DNA of 41,875 nucleotides from Paludibacteraceae bacterium (GTDB lineage Bacteria; Bacteroidota; Bacteroidia; Bacteroidales; Paludibacteraceae). The notes beneath the pieces were generated by a model. The model saw only the letters and a list, made by a program, of their open reading frames with translations, ran no database searches and was not told where the DNA came from. Both the position numbers and the translations under genes were made by a program. Each line of letters begins with the position of its first letter. Positions within the stretch are counted from its first letter, which is position 1. Positions 26,012 through 34,708 of this stretch are shown piece by piece. The stretch covers positions 1 through 41,875 of the forward strand of contig JAKSNK010000014.1 of assembly GCA_024399835.1 (NCBI GenBank), read 5' to 3'.

Positions 26012-26760
26012 GAACAGAACATTTGATAAAGAAATATGGTAAGCGCACCGTAGTGAACGATGTGTCTATCCGATTGGAACAGGGAGAAATTGTGGGCTTG
26101 TTAGGTCCGAACGGGGCAGGCAAGACCACCACTTTCTATATGACCACGGGCTTGATTACCGCCAATAACGGCAAGATTTTCCTGAATGACCAGGATATAA
26201 CCCTGTTGCCAATGTACCAGCGCGCCAAGTTGGGCATCGGCTATTTGCCGCAGGAGGCAAGCGTATTCCGTAAACTGAGCGTGGAAGACAATATCCGCGC
26301 CGTATTGGAATTGACCAATTTCAGCAAGGAATATCAACAGCAAAAGTTGGAACAACTTATCAAAGAGTTTAACCTCAATCATGTCCGTCATAACTTAGGC
26401 GATCGCCTGAGTGGCGGAGAACGCCGCCGTACGGAGATTGCACGCTGTCTGGCAATTGAACCTAAGTTTGTGATGCTGGACGAACCCTTTGCCGGGGTCG
26501 ATCCGATTGCCGTGCAGGAGATACAGGATGTTGTATGGAGTTTGAAGGACAAGAATATCGGCATATTGATTACCGACCACAATGTGGACGAAACACTAAT
26601 GATTACCGACCGCGCTTACTTGCTGTTTGAGGGACGCATCCTGTTTCACGGTACGCCCGAAGAACTGGCAGCCAACCCGACCGTGAGAAAGAACTACTTA
26701 GGTCGCGACTTCGAACTCAAGAAAAAAAGCCGTCCCGAACAAACCGAACAACCCGATTAA
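25993..26760 (+). CDS. lptB: LPS export ABC transporter ATP-binding protein LptB
   Basis: LptB drives extraction of LPS from the inner membrane by LptFG. Walker A GPNGAGKT (38-45), the segment [20 protein letters not shown] typical of LptB, the signature [14 protein letters not shown] and Walker [14 protein letters not shown] are present; length is 255. ATG 25999 is an alternative start two codons in. The C-terminus (PEQTEQPD) and the stop codon are formed by the first unit of an 8-bp repeat that continues into the spacer. Confidence 0.96.
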   Translation: MLMDTLRTEHLIKKYGKRTVVNDVSIRLEQGEIVGLLGPNGAGKTTTFYMTTGLITANNGKIFLNDQDITLLPMYQRAKLGIGYLPQEASVFRKLSVEDNIRAVLELTNFSKEYQQQKLEQLIKEFNLNHVRHNLGDRLSGGERRRTEIARCLAIEPKFVMLDEPFAGVDPIAVQEIQDVVWSLKDKNIGILITDHNVDETLMITDRAYLLFEGRILFHGTPEELAANPTVRKNYLGRDFELKKKSRPEQTEQPD

Positions 26761-26793
26761 CCGATTCACCAAATAACCGATTCACCAAATAAA
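26754..26793 (+). repeat. 8-bp tandem repeat spanning the lptB stop codon, 5 units
   Basis: Five exact 8-bp steps: CGATTAAC, CGATTCAC, CAAATAAC, CGATTCAC, CAAATAAA. The TAA of the first unit is the lptB stop. The tract occupies nearly all of the spacer before the DUF4254 gene at 26804 and is on the same strand as the murD and murG tracts. Confidence 0.93.
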
Positions 26794-26803
26794 CAATATA
26801 ATC

Positions 26804-27409
26804 ATGAACTTTGCAGAATTAAGTAACGGCATTTTCAGTCAAGCCGTTATCGATTATCACAAGACAGACAATGTAGATGCTCCCATTCACAACCCATACG
26901 CTGAAGGGACTATCGAAAATGATTTATACCAAAAGAACTGGATAGATGTTGTGCAATGGCACTTGGAAGATATTATCCGTGACCCGCACATCAATCCCGT
27001 GGATGCCTTGGCACTCAAGCGCCGAATAGACAAGAGTAACCAGGACAGAACGGATTTGGTAGAGCGTATCGATTCGTATTTTTGGGAGAAATACCACCAT
27101 GTTGCCCCGCAAGAGGGTGCGCGTATCAATACGGAGAGTCCTGCATGGGCTATTGACCGGCTGAGTATTCTGCATGTCAAGATTTATCACATGACCGAAC
27201 AGGTTGAGCGAGTGGATGTTACACCCGAACATCACGATAAATGCCTGCAAAAATTAGCCGTTCTGAAAGAGCAACTCTGCGATATGACTACGAGTATTTC
27301 GCAATTGCTGGACGACTATGCCAACGGCACTCGCGTGATGAAAGTGTACCGTCAGATGAAGATGTACAACGACCCGTCGTTGAATCCGGTATTATACGAA
27401 AAGAAGTGA
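26804..27409 (+). CDS. DUF4254 domain protein
   Basis: The 201-residue soluble, mostly helical protein matches the DUF4254 family from memory: an N-terminal NPYAEGTIENDLYQKNWIDV segment, then WHLEDIIRD, LKRRIDKSNQDR and RIDSYF. The family commonly lies directly before a family 9 glycosyltransferase in Bacteroidota, as here (GTGA overlap), so a role in LPS core assembly is likely but its reaction is not known. The spacer in front is filled by an 8-bp repeat. Confidence 0.88.
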   Translation: MNFAELSNGIFSQAVIDYHKTDNVDAPIHNPYAEGTIENDLYQKNWIDVVQWHLEDIIRDPHINPVDALALKRRIDKSNQDRTDLVERIDSYFWEKYHHVAPQEGARINTESPAWAIDRLSILHVKIYHMTEQVERVDVTPEHHDKCLQKLAVLKEQLCDMTTSISQLLDDYANGTRVMKVYRQMKMYNDPSLNPVLYEKK

Positions 27410-28476
27410 AAAAACTACTGGTCATACGCTTTTCCGCGCTGGGCGATGTGGCGATGGTAGTACCTGTCGTCAAGGCGTTAGCCGCTGCGTACCCCGAATG
27501 GGATATTACGATGCTCAGCAAAAAGCAATGTGCCCCCTTGTTTCAAAACCTGCCGGACAATGTGCATTTCTTTGGCGCAGATTTGAGGGGTAAACATAGC
27601 GGATTGGCAGGTTTGAACCGTCTGCTGCACGATTTGCGTTATCGCGAATTTGACGCGGTAGCGGATTTGCATGCCGTATTGCGTTCCCTCTACCTTCGTC
27701 ACCGCTGTCTGTGGCGCGGTAAACGCGTAGCACATATTCACAAAGACAGATACCAAAAGTGGTTGCTCGTTCGTCATTTTTATCAGTATAAGCACCCGTT
27801 GCAATCCACCGTTTCCCGCTATCGGACCGTATTCGAAGAACTGGGCTTTGAGGTACCTCTATGGGATAGCGATCCCATACTTCGCCGTCGGTTCGCCGTC
27901 GGCTCGCTGTCGGTCGACTGTCGGTCGACCGTCGGTCGACCGTCGGCAAAGACCCTTGACAAACACGGAATAGGTATAGCACCTTTTGCTGCCCACAAAG
28001 GTAAGATTTATCCAATAGGTAAAATGGAGGAAGTGGTAAGGCAGTTGAGCGAACAAATGCAGGCACGCGGAGAGACGATTTATCTGTTCGGCGCAGGTGA
28101 CAAAGAAAAAGAAGTGCTGCAAGAGTGGCAAGAGTTATATCCTAATGTGGAATGCCTGGTAGGCAAATACAGCATGGACGAAGAAATACGCTTTATGTCC
28201 CGATTGCGGCTGATGATAACGATGGACTCGGCAAATATGCACTTTGCATCGCTGGTTGGCACGCGCGTACTGAGTATATGGGGTGCAACCCACCCGTGGG
28301 CAGGATTCCTGGGCTTCGGGCAATCCGAAGACGACTGTATTCAATTGTCCATCCCCTGCCGTCCCTGCTCCATTTACGGCAATCGCCATTGTCGCTACGG
28401 CGATTATCCGTGTCTGAACATTGACCCCAAAACCATCGTGGAACGGGTAATGGGCGCATTAACCGTGAACGAATGA
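27406..28476 (+). CDS. Family 9 glycosyltransferase (ADP-heptose:LPS heptosyltransferase-like), with repeat-encoded insertion
   Basis: The 356-residue protein is a GT-B fold enzyme that adds a heptose-type sugar to the LPS core. The N-terminus KKLLVIRFSALGDVAMVVP is diagnostic. IGIAPFAAHKGKIYP opens the second domain, and MDSANMHFASLVGTRVLSIWG with HPWAGF contains the donor-binding site. I chose GTG 27406, which overlaps the DUF4254 stop (GTGA), because upstream codons lie inside that gene. Residues about 159-184 are encoded by an 11-bp DNA repeat and read FAVGSLSVDCRSTVGRPSAK. They fall between the two Rossmann domains, where a linker can tolerate extra length. Confidence 0.92.
   Translation: MKKLLVIRFSALGDVAMVVPVVKALAAAYPEWDITMLSKKQCAPLFQNLPDNVHFFGADLRGKHSGLAGLNRLLHDLRYREFDAVADLHAVLRSLYLRHRCLWRGKRVAHIHKDRYQKWLLVRHFYQYKHPLQSTVSRYRTVFEELGFEVPLWDSDPILRRRFAVGSLSVDCRSTVGRPSAKTLDKHGIGIAPFAAHKGKIYPIGKMEEVVRQLSEQMQARGETIYLFGAGDKEKEVLQEWQELYPNVECLVGKYSMDEEIRFMSRLRLMITMDSANMHFASLVGTRVLSIWGATHPWAGFLGFGQSEDDCIQLSIPCRPCSIYGNRHCRYGDYPCLNIDPKTIVERVMGALTVNE
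27881..27957 (-). repeat. Headed 11-bp tandem repeat inside the GT9 gene, copy 3 (reverse)
   Basis: Seven 11-bp units run in phase: TTCGCCGTCGG, TTCGCCGTCGG, CTCGCTGTCGG, TCGACTGTCGG, TCGACCGTCGG, TCGACCGTCGG, CAAAGACCCTT. Read on the minus strand the tract begins with the exact head GGGTCTTTGCCGAC (27955-27942). It then contains both the GGTCGACCGAC unit of copy 1 and the GGCGAACCGAC unit of copy 2. Confidence 0.93.
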
Positions 28477-29216
28477 CAGTCATTCAACCCCAATATGAGC
28501 ATTTGCGCGAATGGATAGCATCCATGCCGGACACTTTCTTTCAACAGGGAGAGATTATCTACAATGCCCGTAACCAAATTCGTGTGATGACGGCGCCGGA
28601 CGGGCAGCTGTACAATGTGAAGCGTTTCTGTATGCCTAAATGGTATAACCGATTGGTTTATAGTTGGTTCAGGACTCCCAAGGCACAACGCGCCTATACC
28701 AACGCCATGATGTTGCAGGAACGCAATATAGCCACTCCGCCAGCCGTGGCGTATATCTTATGCGGAAAGATATTGCGCGAATCGTACCTGATAACCAAAC
28801 AGTTAACCTACCAACACCGGTTGTACGAATGGGGCGACGGACTGACTGAAGGGCGCGAGGAATGTATGCGCGCTTTCGGCAGATTTACGGCACGGATGCA
28901 CCTGGCAGGTGTGCTACATAGAGATTATTCGCCCGGAAATATACTGTTTGACAAGGTCAATGACCAATGGCAATTTGCCGTAGTGGATATCAACCGTATG
29001 CGTTTCGGCACGGTGGATGTGCCTGCAGGATGCGCCAATATGGGGCGTTTGTGGGGCGAAGAGGATGTCTATCGCCTGATAGCAGAGGGGTATGCAGCCG
29101 AACGCGACATTCACCCGGACGAGTGCTATCAACGCATGTGGCACGCCCATCAGCAATTCTGGAAACACAAAATCAAACCTATTGAATATCAATCTAAAGT
29201 ACACAACAATGGATAA
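28473..29216 (+). CDS. LPS core kinase-like protein (InaA/WaaP/Kdo-kinase family)
   Basis: The 247-residue protein has a eukaryotic-like kinase catalytic loop LHRDYSPGN (catalytic D151, N156) followed by VVDINR (metal-binding D172), the pattern of the lipopolysaccharide kinases InaA/WaaP/KdkA. It probably phosphorylates an LPS core sugar in the cytoplasm before export. A lysine in the N-terminal lobe (YNVKRF) is a candidate ATP-binding residue. It overlaps the GT9 stop (ATGA) and the next gene by 8 bases, which supports a role in LPS core assembly. Confidence 0.85.
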   Translation: MTVIQPQYEHLREWIASMPDTFFQQGEIIYNARNQIRVMTAPDGQLYNVKRFCMPKWYNRLVYSWFRTPKAQRAYTNAMMLQERNIATPPAVAYILCGKILRESYLITKQLTYQHRLYEWGDGLTEGREECMRAFGRFTARMHLAGVLHRDYSPGNILFDKVNDQWQFAVVDINRMRFGTVDVPAGCANMGRLWGEEDVYRLIAEGYAAERDIHPDECYQRMWHAHQQFWKHKIKPIEYQSKVHNNG

Positions 29217-30489
29217 GTACCTACATTGGATTAAACAAGCCAACTATTTTATGTTCCTGGTCTTGGTGGCAAGTTTCCCCCTGCCGCGCAATATCATGCA
29301 GTGGTGCTGGATTATATGGGCAGTCACCTGGCTGTTGGAAATGCGGTTTCTTCAGCCGACCAATATGCAATGGGGCAAACGGATGATTCCTTCGCTCTTT
29401 CTGTTAGGGTGGTTATTGTGGGAATGCCTTTCCCTAATTTGGGGCAGGAACATCGGCGAAGGCGGACGGTTCCCCGATTACCATGCGTCGCTGTTCTTCT
29501 TCCCGCTGATAGCGCTGTACGGAGTAAACGAGTTGTACGACTGGCGGAAGATAGCCAAAGTGTTTATTGTCAGTTGTGTATGTTCGTTCTTCGTGTATTG
29601 CTGGCTGCTCTATTGGGTTGCCAATTATGACTATGTGATTATTCGCAACGGGGACGGTCCGCATTTGCATTTCCAGTTGAGTTATTTTGACAGCGTCTTG
29701 TCTCCCATCAAGCACCGTATGCTCTATTGCAGCGCGCTGGGAGTGGCAGTCATACTGCTGTTCGTATTGCGTAAACACTTTATCGAACAATGGGGCAAAT
29801 GGAAGGCGTATCTGTTCTTTTTCGGCAGTTTGGGCGTATTGATGACGGCTATTTTAGCCACAGGTTCGCGTGCCAACCTGCTGACACTGGTGGCATTGGG
29901 GGCACTGGCATGGATGCTGCAAATCAAGCGTCACCGTGTGCTGATCATATCTCTGATAGTGATTGGCGGAATAGGTTGCTGCCTGGCTATTTGGAAGTTG
30001 CACCCCCGTATGAAATACCTGACTATAGACCAACTGACACATGTAGAGGAGCACTATTACGACCCGGCTATGCAGCCGCGCGTGGTGATTTGGCACTTGG
30101 CACTGCAAGATTATCAGGACTATATAGCCAAAGGTCTCGGCATAGGCAATGCCAAAGGATATATGGGCGAGAAATATGAAGCCGTCAATCTGACCCACTA
30201 CAAAGACCAGCGTTACGGCGCTCATAACCAATATCTGTATGTATGTATGGAACTGGGTTTGGCGGCAATGATACTGTTTATCGTCTTTTGGTACGGTATG
30301 CCGCTCTGCTTCCCTAAAAACAGTCAAGCGCGCATGTTCATGCTCTATTTCGTCCTGCTGTTCGGCATCAATATGCTGACGGACGACAATCTGTCCCGTA
30401 TAGAAGGTGTTATCTATACTTGCACATTCCTGCTATTGGCAGATGTAATGGCTAAATCAGAGACGAATAAAGCGTTATCAGATTGTTAG
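29209..30489 (+). CDS. O-antigen ligase family membrane protein (WaaL/Wzy_C-like)
   Basis: The 426-residue protein has roughly 10-12 membrane segments and a large hydrophilic loop at about residues 270-350. In that loop lie the conserved RVVIWHLALQDY and GIGNAKGYM and a late HNQYLYVCMELGL segment, where the histidine is the usual functional residue. This pattern fits the Wzy_C/O-antigen ligase family, which joins O-antigen to the lipid A core in the periplasmic leaflet. An O-antigen polymerase is the alternative. I chose ATG 29209; upstream codons lie inside the kinase gene. Its last 38 bases overlap the end of the opposing glycosyltransferase gene. Confidence 0.87.
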   Translation: MDKYLHWIKQANYFMFLVLVASFPLPRNIMQWCWIIWAVTWLLEMRFLQPTNMQWGKRMIPSLFLLGWLLWECLSLIWGRNIGEGGRFPDYHASLFFFPLIALYGVNELYDWRKIAKVFIVSCVCSFFVYCWLLYWVANYDYVIIRNGDGPHLHFQLSYFDSVLSPIKHRMLYCSALGVAVILLFVLRKHFIEQWGKWKAYLFFFGSLGVLMTAILATGSRANLLTLVALGALAWMLQIKRHRVLIISLIVIGGIGCCLAIWKLHPRMKYLTIDQLTHVEEHYYDPAMQPRVVIWHLALQDYQDYIAKGLGIGNAKGYMGEKYEAVNLTHYKDQRYGAHNQYLYVCMELGLAAMILFIVFWYGMPLCFPKNSQARMFMLYFVLLFGINMLTDDNLSRIEGVIYTCTFLLLADVMAKSETNKALSDC

Positions 30490-31468
30490 CGACCGTCGGG
30501 TCGTCAAATCGCGCTGCTTGCGCAAATCCCTTGGCAATCATCTCCTGACGGAGGTGATTGTCTGTTAGTATGTGCTGCAGTTGCTCGCCTATATGCTCCG
30601 GGGATGAAGGGTCTGCGTACATGGCAGCGTCGCCTCCCGTTTCGGCAAAGCAACTGCCGGTGGAAGTCAAAACGGGCGTGCCTACGCACATTGCCTCTAA
30701 GATAGGAATGCCAAAGCCCTCGAAAATACTGGGATAGCAGAGTACCCGTGCGCCCGTGTAGATAGCAGGGAAGTCGGCAAAAGGTACTTGATGCCTGAGT
30801 ATCAACCGTACGCCCAACTGCTTTGCCAAAACAGCCGCCTCGTCGGCATATTGCGAGTGCCCGCCAATAGCGACCAGAGGCAAATCTATGTGTGCCGCAG
30901 CCATGGCGCGAATCAGATTGTGCAGGTTCTTGCGCGGTTCGATGGCTCCAACATCCAGCAGGTAATCGTCGGGCAAACCGTATTGCTGCCTGACGGCAGT
31001 CACCTGCTCGGGTGAGATTGGCTGGCGAAAGGTGTTGCTGCAACCCTGATAGACCACTTTGATTTTGCTTTCGTCGGCGTGAAAGAACTCTATCATGTCG
31101 CGTTTGGTCTGCTCGGAAATGGCTAATATACAATCGGCAACGCGGCAGGCGTATTGCACTTTTTGCGTAAAGAGCCACCTGTAAGTAGGGCTGTACAATT
31201 GCGGATAACGAATGAAGATAGCATCGTGCATGGTGACTATACTGCGCATGCCCTGATGCTGAATGCGGAAAGGCAACTCTCCACTCAAGCCATGGTAAAT
31301 GTCGCATGCCGGTACGCGCATGAAAGAGCGTGCCAAGCCGGACTTGTCTATCAAGTCCAATTGCCAATCGGGGGCGTACTCGCGCAACAAGCGCACGACA
31401 TCGCGGCTGTAGTTGCCTAATCCGCGACTGTTGTGGTAATATCGTTTGGCATCAAAGCATATCTTCAT
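30452..31468 (-). CDS. Family 4 glycosyltransferase
   Basis: The 338-residue GT-B protein has an N-terminal domain beginning MKICFDAKRYYHNSRGLGNY, a typical glycine-rich acceptor loop. The second domain holds LLDVGAIEPRKNLHNL and the nucleotide-sugar motif EGFGIPILE (E250 and E258, the E-x7-E pair). It most resembles mannosyl- or glucosyltransferases of surface polysaccharide synthesis; donor and acceptor cannot be told from sequence. Its start overlaps the preceding membrane glycosyltransferase gene by 17 bases, and it converges on the O-antigen ligase gene, with no terminator between them. Confidence 0.92.
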   Translation of the reverse strand: MKICFDAKRYYHNSRGLGNYSRDVVRLLREYAPDWQLDLIDKSGLARSFMRVPACDIYHGLSGELPFRIQHQGMRSIVTMHDAIFIRYPQLYSPTYRWLFTQKVQYACRVADCILAISEQTKRDMIEFFHADESKIKVVYQGCSNTFRQPISPEQVTAVRQQYGLPDDYLLDVGAIEPRKNLHNLIRAMAAAHIDLPLVAIGGHSQYADEAAVLAKQLGVRLILRHQVPFADFPAIYTGARVLCYPSIFEGFGIPILEAMCVGTPVLTSTGSCFAETGGDAAMYADPSSPEHIGEQLQHILTDNHLRQEMIAKGFAQAARFDDPTVANNLITLYSSLI

Positions 31469-32642
31469 AGGAGCGAGTCAGCATTTCGTATGTTAATTGA
31501 AACCATATTATTGCAACGGGCAATGCCTTGAGCGCATAGGGCTGCACCCATTCGTGGCGGATATAGGCAGGGAAGAGGTCGCTGGGGGATAAACTCGTCA
31601 GTATAAAGCAGAAGACCATCAGCGCAATGTCCCATTTAGTACGCTGCCAAGGGGCAGCCGTGAACCACAAGACAACTCCCACCAAAGCAATGATATAACT
31701 GCTTGACTCCGTGCCGGTGGAGAACAGGCATACAAACATAAGAACGGACGCCAATAGTGTCTGTTGGAATGCCAAGTGACCGTATTGCTTCAGCCGTACA
31801 TACGGCGCGAAGAACAGGAGCAACCCGGGAAGGATAACCCATAAGTCGCTGTAGGTATGCCATACGGCAGCGCCGGAGACGGCTACGCCGACTTTGCGGA
31901 TAATGCCGAGCAGGGAGATGTTTTGCATCAAGCTCAGCAGGTTGTCGGAGTTCTTGCCCATCAGGCAGGTCAGCCACTCTTGATAAGTGGAACAGATGTA
32001 TTCGGGCGAAGAGATAACCATCGGCAAGGCGAACAGAAGGGCTGTCCAACCGATTAGCGAGAGGATGTATTTGCCCTTGTGCCTGGAGAAAAAGAAGAAT
32101 GCCAACCCCACAATGCCGTACAGTTTAACCAAAGTGCCGATGACGATTGCCAAGGTTGCCCAAATGTCTTTTTCCTGCCGTACGAACGCAAAACTGAGCA
32201 GAATGAGTGCAACGGTAGCCACATTGAACTGCTGCATAAAGAGGGCAGTCAATAGTTCGTGGGCGCAGAACCACAACATAAAAATATGCTGATAGCGCGT
32301 GAGTTGCAGTTGGCGAATTGCCCAATAGAGCAGCATAGCCAATGCCGTGTTCCATAGAATCAGCCCTGCCCAATCGGGTAAGAGTGCGAAAGGTGCGATA
32401 ATGAGAGAGAACAGCGGACCGTAGTGGTTGATATCGCCGTACTCCAAGGGATATTCGGCAAAGAGGGGCAGTTGATGCCATACATGCCAAAAGACACCTT
32501 TGTAAATAAGGTAATTGTTGTGGCGTTGTACGGACATTTTGGTGACGGCACTCAGTATGCCGACCAATGCCCATAACCCTGCCATTACCCGTTCGTCGGA
32601 GAGGAAAGTTTTGATTTTTGCCCAAGCGCTTTTGCAGTCCAT
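31452..32642 (-). CDS. DUF2029-like (GT87) membrane glycosyltransferase
   Basis: The 396-residue protein has about ten membrane segments. An early extracytoplasmic loop contains HQLPLFAEYPLEYGDINHYGPLF, with the aspartate and acidic cluster typical of the C-fold transferases of the GT87/DUF2029 group, which use polyprenyl-phosphate sugars. It therefore probably modifies a glycan on the periplasmic side. The hit is by pattern and not certain to subfamily. The stop lies 17 bases inside the GT4 gene, and its start is 3 bases after the preceding gene, consistent with one transcript. Confidence 0.75.
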   Translation of the reverse strand: MDCKSAWAKIKTFLSDERVMAGLWALVGILSAVTKMSVQRHNNYLIYKGVFWHVWHQLPLFAEYPLEYGDINHYGPLFSLIIAPFALLPDWAGLILWNTALAMLLYWAIRQLQLTRYQHIFMLWFCAHELLTALFMQQFNVATVALILLSFAFVRQEKDIWATLAIVIGTLVKLYGIVGLAFFFFSRHKGKYILSLIGWTALLFALPMVISSPEYICSTYQEWLTCLMGKNSDNLLSLMQNISLLGIIRKVGVAVSGAAVWHTYSDLWVILPGLLLFFAPYVRLKQYGHLAFQQTLLASVLMFVCLFSTGTESSSYIIALVGVVLWFTAAPWQRTKWDIALMVFCFILTSLSPSDLFPAYIRHEWVQPYALKALPVAIIWFQLTYEMLTRSYEDML

Positions 32643-32645
32643 TGA

Positions 32646-33521
32646 TTAGTTTCTCTTCGTGTTTTTAAGTATATCGACCTGATAGGCAAAACCTACTCGA
32701 AGCTGGTGAAAGGGGTAGTCCTGTATGCCGTATTGGTAGCCGATAAACGGTTCGCAGCCCTTGATTTTCCCCCGCAGTTCCGCTTTGATGCTCATAGGTT
32801 TGTCGCCTCCGCATGTTTCCCACCCTTTGTAGCCGGAGAAGCATACGCGGGCACGAATATGAGGGGCATCCATTTGTGCGGTCACGCCGTATAGCCACGC
32901 ATCGTTTTGGCAGCCGGTGGTCGTTTGCCAGCATAGGAAGCCCCAATCGACTGCCAAACGCAGTTCCACATTTTTGACCATGAACCCTTTGCCGACGGAC
33001 AAGTCGCACCAGTAACCGGGATCGTCGAAGTGACGGCGCAGGTAGTATTGCCCTCCGCTGGCAGTCTTGAAAGCGGCACGAACGGCTATATCGGGCCACC
33101 AACGGCGTCCCTGCAACAGTTGTATATCCGTAGAGACATACACATCGCCGGCTCCATGACCGGTAACAGCCATCGTGTCCTGCATCTCGCATTGGCGCTG
33201 ACGGTCCAAGGTCATCCAATAGCCCTCTACAACAGGCATCCATATAGTAAGGTTAACGCGAGGCGTAAAAAGCGGTATGCGCGTACGCAGAAAGAGGTCC
33301 GCAGTCTTGTCTTGTGCAAAGCCGTGGTAATAATCGCCGGCTACCTCGATTTGCAGCGTGGGGCATGTCCTGCCGTCCAACATGTCGGGAATAGGGAAGG
33401 CGTTAGGTCCGAAGTATGCCGTAGAAATATGCGTGTTGGAATTTTCTCCCATCGGTGCAACTGCACCAACCCGGAGAACCACCCCAACACAAGTTATTAC
33501 CAAAGCAAGGATTTTTTTCAT
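32646..33521 (-). CDS. Putative outer-membrane or surface beta-rich protein, unknown function
   Basis: I do not recognise the family. The 291-residue protein has a signal peptide (MKKILALVITCVGVVLRVGAVA), then a sequence with amphipathic strands and many aromatics (LQIEVAGDYYHGFAQDKTADLFLRT split across strands, VNLTIWMPVVEGYWM, IAVRAAFKTAS, VELRLAVDWGFLC, LRVGFAYQVDIL). This is compatible with an outer-membrane barrel of 12 or so strands. It lies 3 bases downstream of dnaJ and upstream of two glycosyltransferases, so it is probably co-transcribed with the chaperone genes. Confidence 0.6.
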   Translation of the reverse strand: MKKILALVITCVGVVLRVGAVAPMGENSNTHISTAYFGPNAFPIPDMLDGRTCPTLQIEVAGDYYHGFAQDKTADLFLRTRIPLFTPRVNLTIWMPVVEGYWMTLDRQRQCEMQDTMAVTGHGAGDVYVSTDIQLLQGRRWWPDIAVRAAFKTASGGQYYLRRHFDDPGYWCDLSVGKGFMVKNVELRLAVDWGFLCWQTTTGCQNDAWLYGVTAQMDAPHIRARVCFSGYKGWETCGGDKPMSIKAELRGKIKGCEPFIGYQYGIQDYPFHQLRVGFAYQVDILKNTKRN

Positions 33522-33524
33522 CCT

Positions 33525-34691
33525 TTATCCGAACAGGTTCTTAAAGAAGTTCTTTTTATCCGCCGACCCGGGGCGTATGTTTTCGCTGTCCTGCAGTTTT
33601 TCAATCAGCGCTTTTTCGTCTTTGTTCAGCCGTTCGGGGATATACACGCCCACATTGATGAGCAGGTCGCCAACGCCGTATTGGCGTGCGTATTGGTCGA
33701 TTTGCGGTAAACCTTTTCCTCGCATACGCAGCACTTTGCCCGGCTGTGTACCGGGAGTGATGGTAATCTTTACCTCGCCGGTGAGAGTAGGTATTTTGAC
33801 CTGTCCGCCCAAGATAGCCGTCGGCATGTCGAGCAACAGGTTGTAAACGAGGTCGTTGCCGTCGCGCAGGAGATTAGGATGCTCCTCTTCCTCTATCAGT
33901 ACCAGCAAGTCTCCCGGAATACCGCCACGGGGGGCAGCGTTGCCCTTGCCCTCGATAGGTATCTGCATACCTCCGCATACGCCGGCAGGAATTTTAATGG
34001 TCACTATTTCTTCGTCGCGAATGACGCCTTCGCCCTGACATTTTGGGCACTTGTTTCTAATCACTTTTCCTTCGCCGTGACAAGTGGGACATGCCTCCTG
34101 TACCTGCATCATACCGAATATGCCGCGTTGTGCGCGTACCACGCGCCCTGAACCGTGACAAGTGGGACAGGTCTCTCCGTCGCGTCCGTCGGCACTGCCA
34201 ACGCCGTTACATTGCGGACATTGTACCAATTTGCGCACCTTGATTTTCTTCTCGACACCGGTGCTTATTTCCTCTAAAGTGAGGCGTACTTTGACACGCA
34301 GGTCTGTTCCGCGACGCACACGGCGACCGCCGCCGTTGCCGCCTCCGAAGAAACTGCTAAAGCCGCCCATGTTGCCGCCTACTCCCCAACTCTCGAACAG
34401 GTCGCCGAATTGGGAGAAGATGTCTTCCATGCTGAAGCCACCGCCGCTGAAGCCGCCTGCCCCGCTCATGCCTGCATGTCCGAACTGGTCGTAACGCTGC
34501 CGTTTCTGAGGGTCAGAAAGAACTTCGTATGCCTCGGCTGCTTCTTTGAATTTCTCCTCGGCTTCCTTGTCGCCCGGGTTCTTGTCGGGGTGATACTGAA
34601 TCGCCTTTTTGCGATACGCCTTTTTTATGTCGTCGGCGCTGGCGTTCTTTTCGACGCCAAGTACCTCATAGTAATCTCTTTTTTCAGCCAT
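33525..34691 (-). CDS. dnaJ: Molecular chaperone DnaJ (type I)
   Basis: DnaJ stimulates the ATPase of DnaK and binds unfolded proteins. The 388 residues show a J domain with HPD at 34-36, a Gly/Phe-rich segment (about 70-125), and four zinc-binding CxxCxGxG motifs starting at C158, C175, C201 and C215, followed by the C-terminal substrate-binding domain. All type I elements are present. It lies downstream of grpE, separated by a 62-base spacer made mostly of 8-bp repeats, and should be transcribed from the sigma-54-like promoter before grpE. dnaK is not in the window. Confidence 0.98.
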   Translation of the reverse strand: MAEKRDYYEVLGVEKNASADDIKKAYRKKAIQYHPDKNPGDKEAEEKFKEAAEAYEVLSDPQKRQRYDQFGHAGMSGAGGFSGGGFSMEDIFSQFGDLFESWGVGGNMGGFSSFFGGGNGGGRRVRRGTDLRVKVRLTLEEISTGVEKKIKVRKLVQCPQCNGVGSADGRDGETCPTCHGSGRVVRAQRGIFGMMQVQEACPTCHGEGKVIRNKCPKCQGEGVIRDEEIVTIKIPAGVCGGMQIPIEGKGNAAPRGGIPGDLLVLIEEEEHPNLLRDGNDLVYNLLLDMPTAILGGQVKIPTLTGEVKITITPGTQPGKVLRMRGKGLPQIDQYARQYGVGDLLINVGVYIPERLNKDEKALIEKLQDSENIRPGSADKKNFFKNLFG

Positions 34692-34708
34692 ATTAAAATC
34701 TATAATTT

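Noticed and set aside
30482-30525. Bidirectional terminator between the convergent genes
   Set aside because: Two small GC-rich hairpins (CGACC-GTCG-GGTCG and GCGC-TGCTT-GCGC) lie inside the GT4 coding region without T runs.
32986-32999. Another copy of the GGGTCTTTGCCGAC head
   Set aside because: CCTTTGCCGACGGAC here matches only part of the head, lacks following 11-bp units and is ordinary coding sequence of the 291-residue protein.
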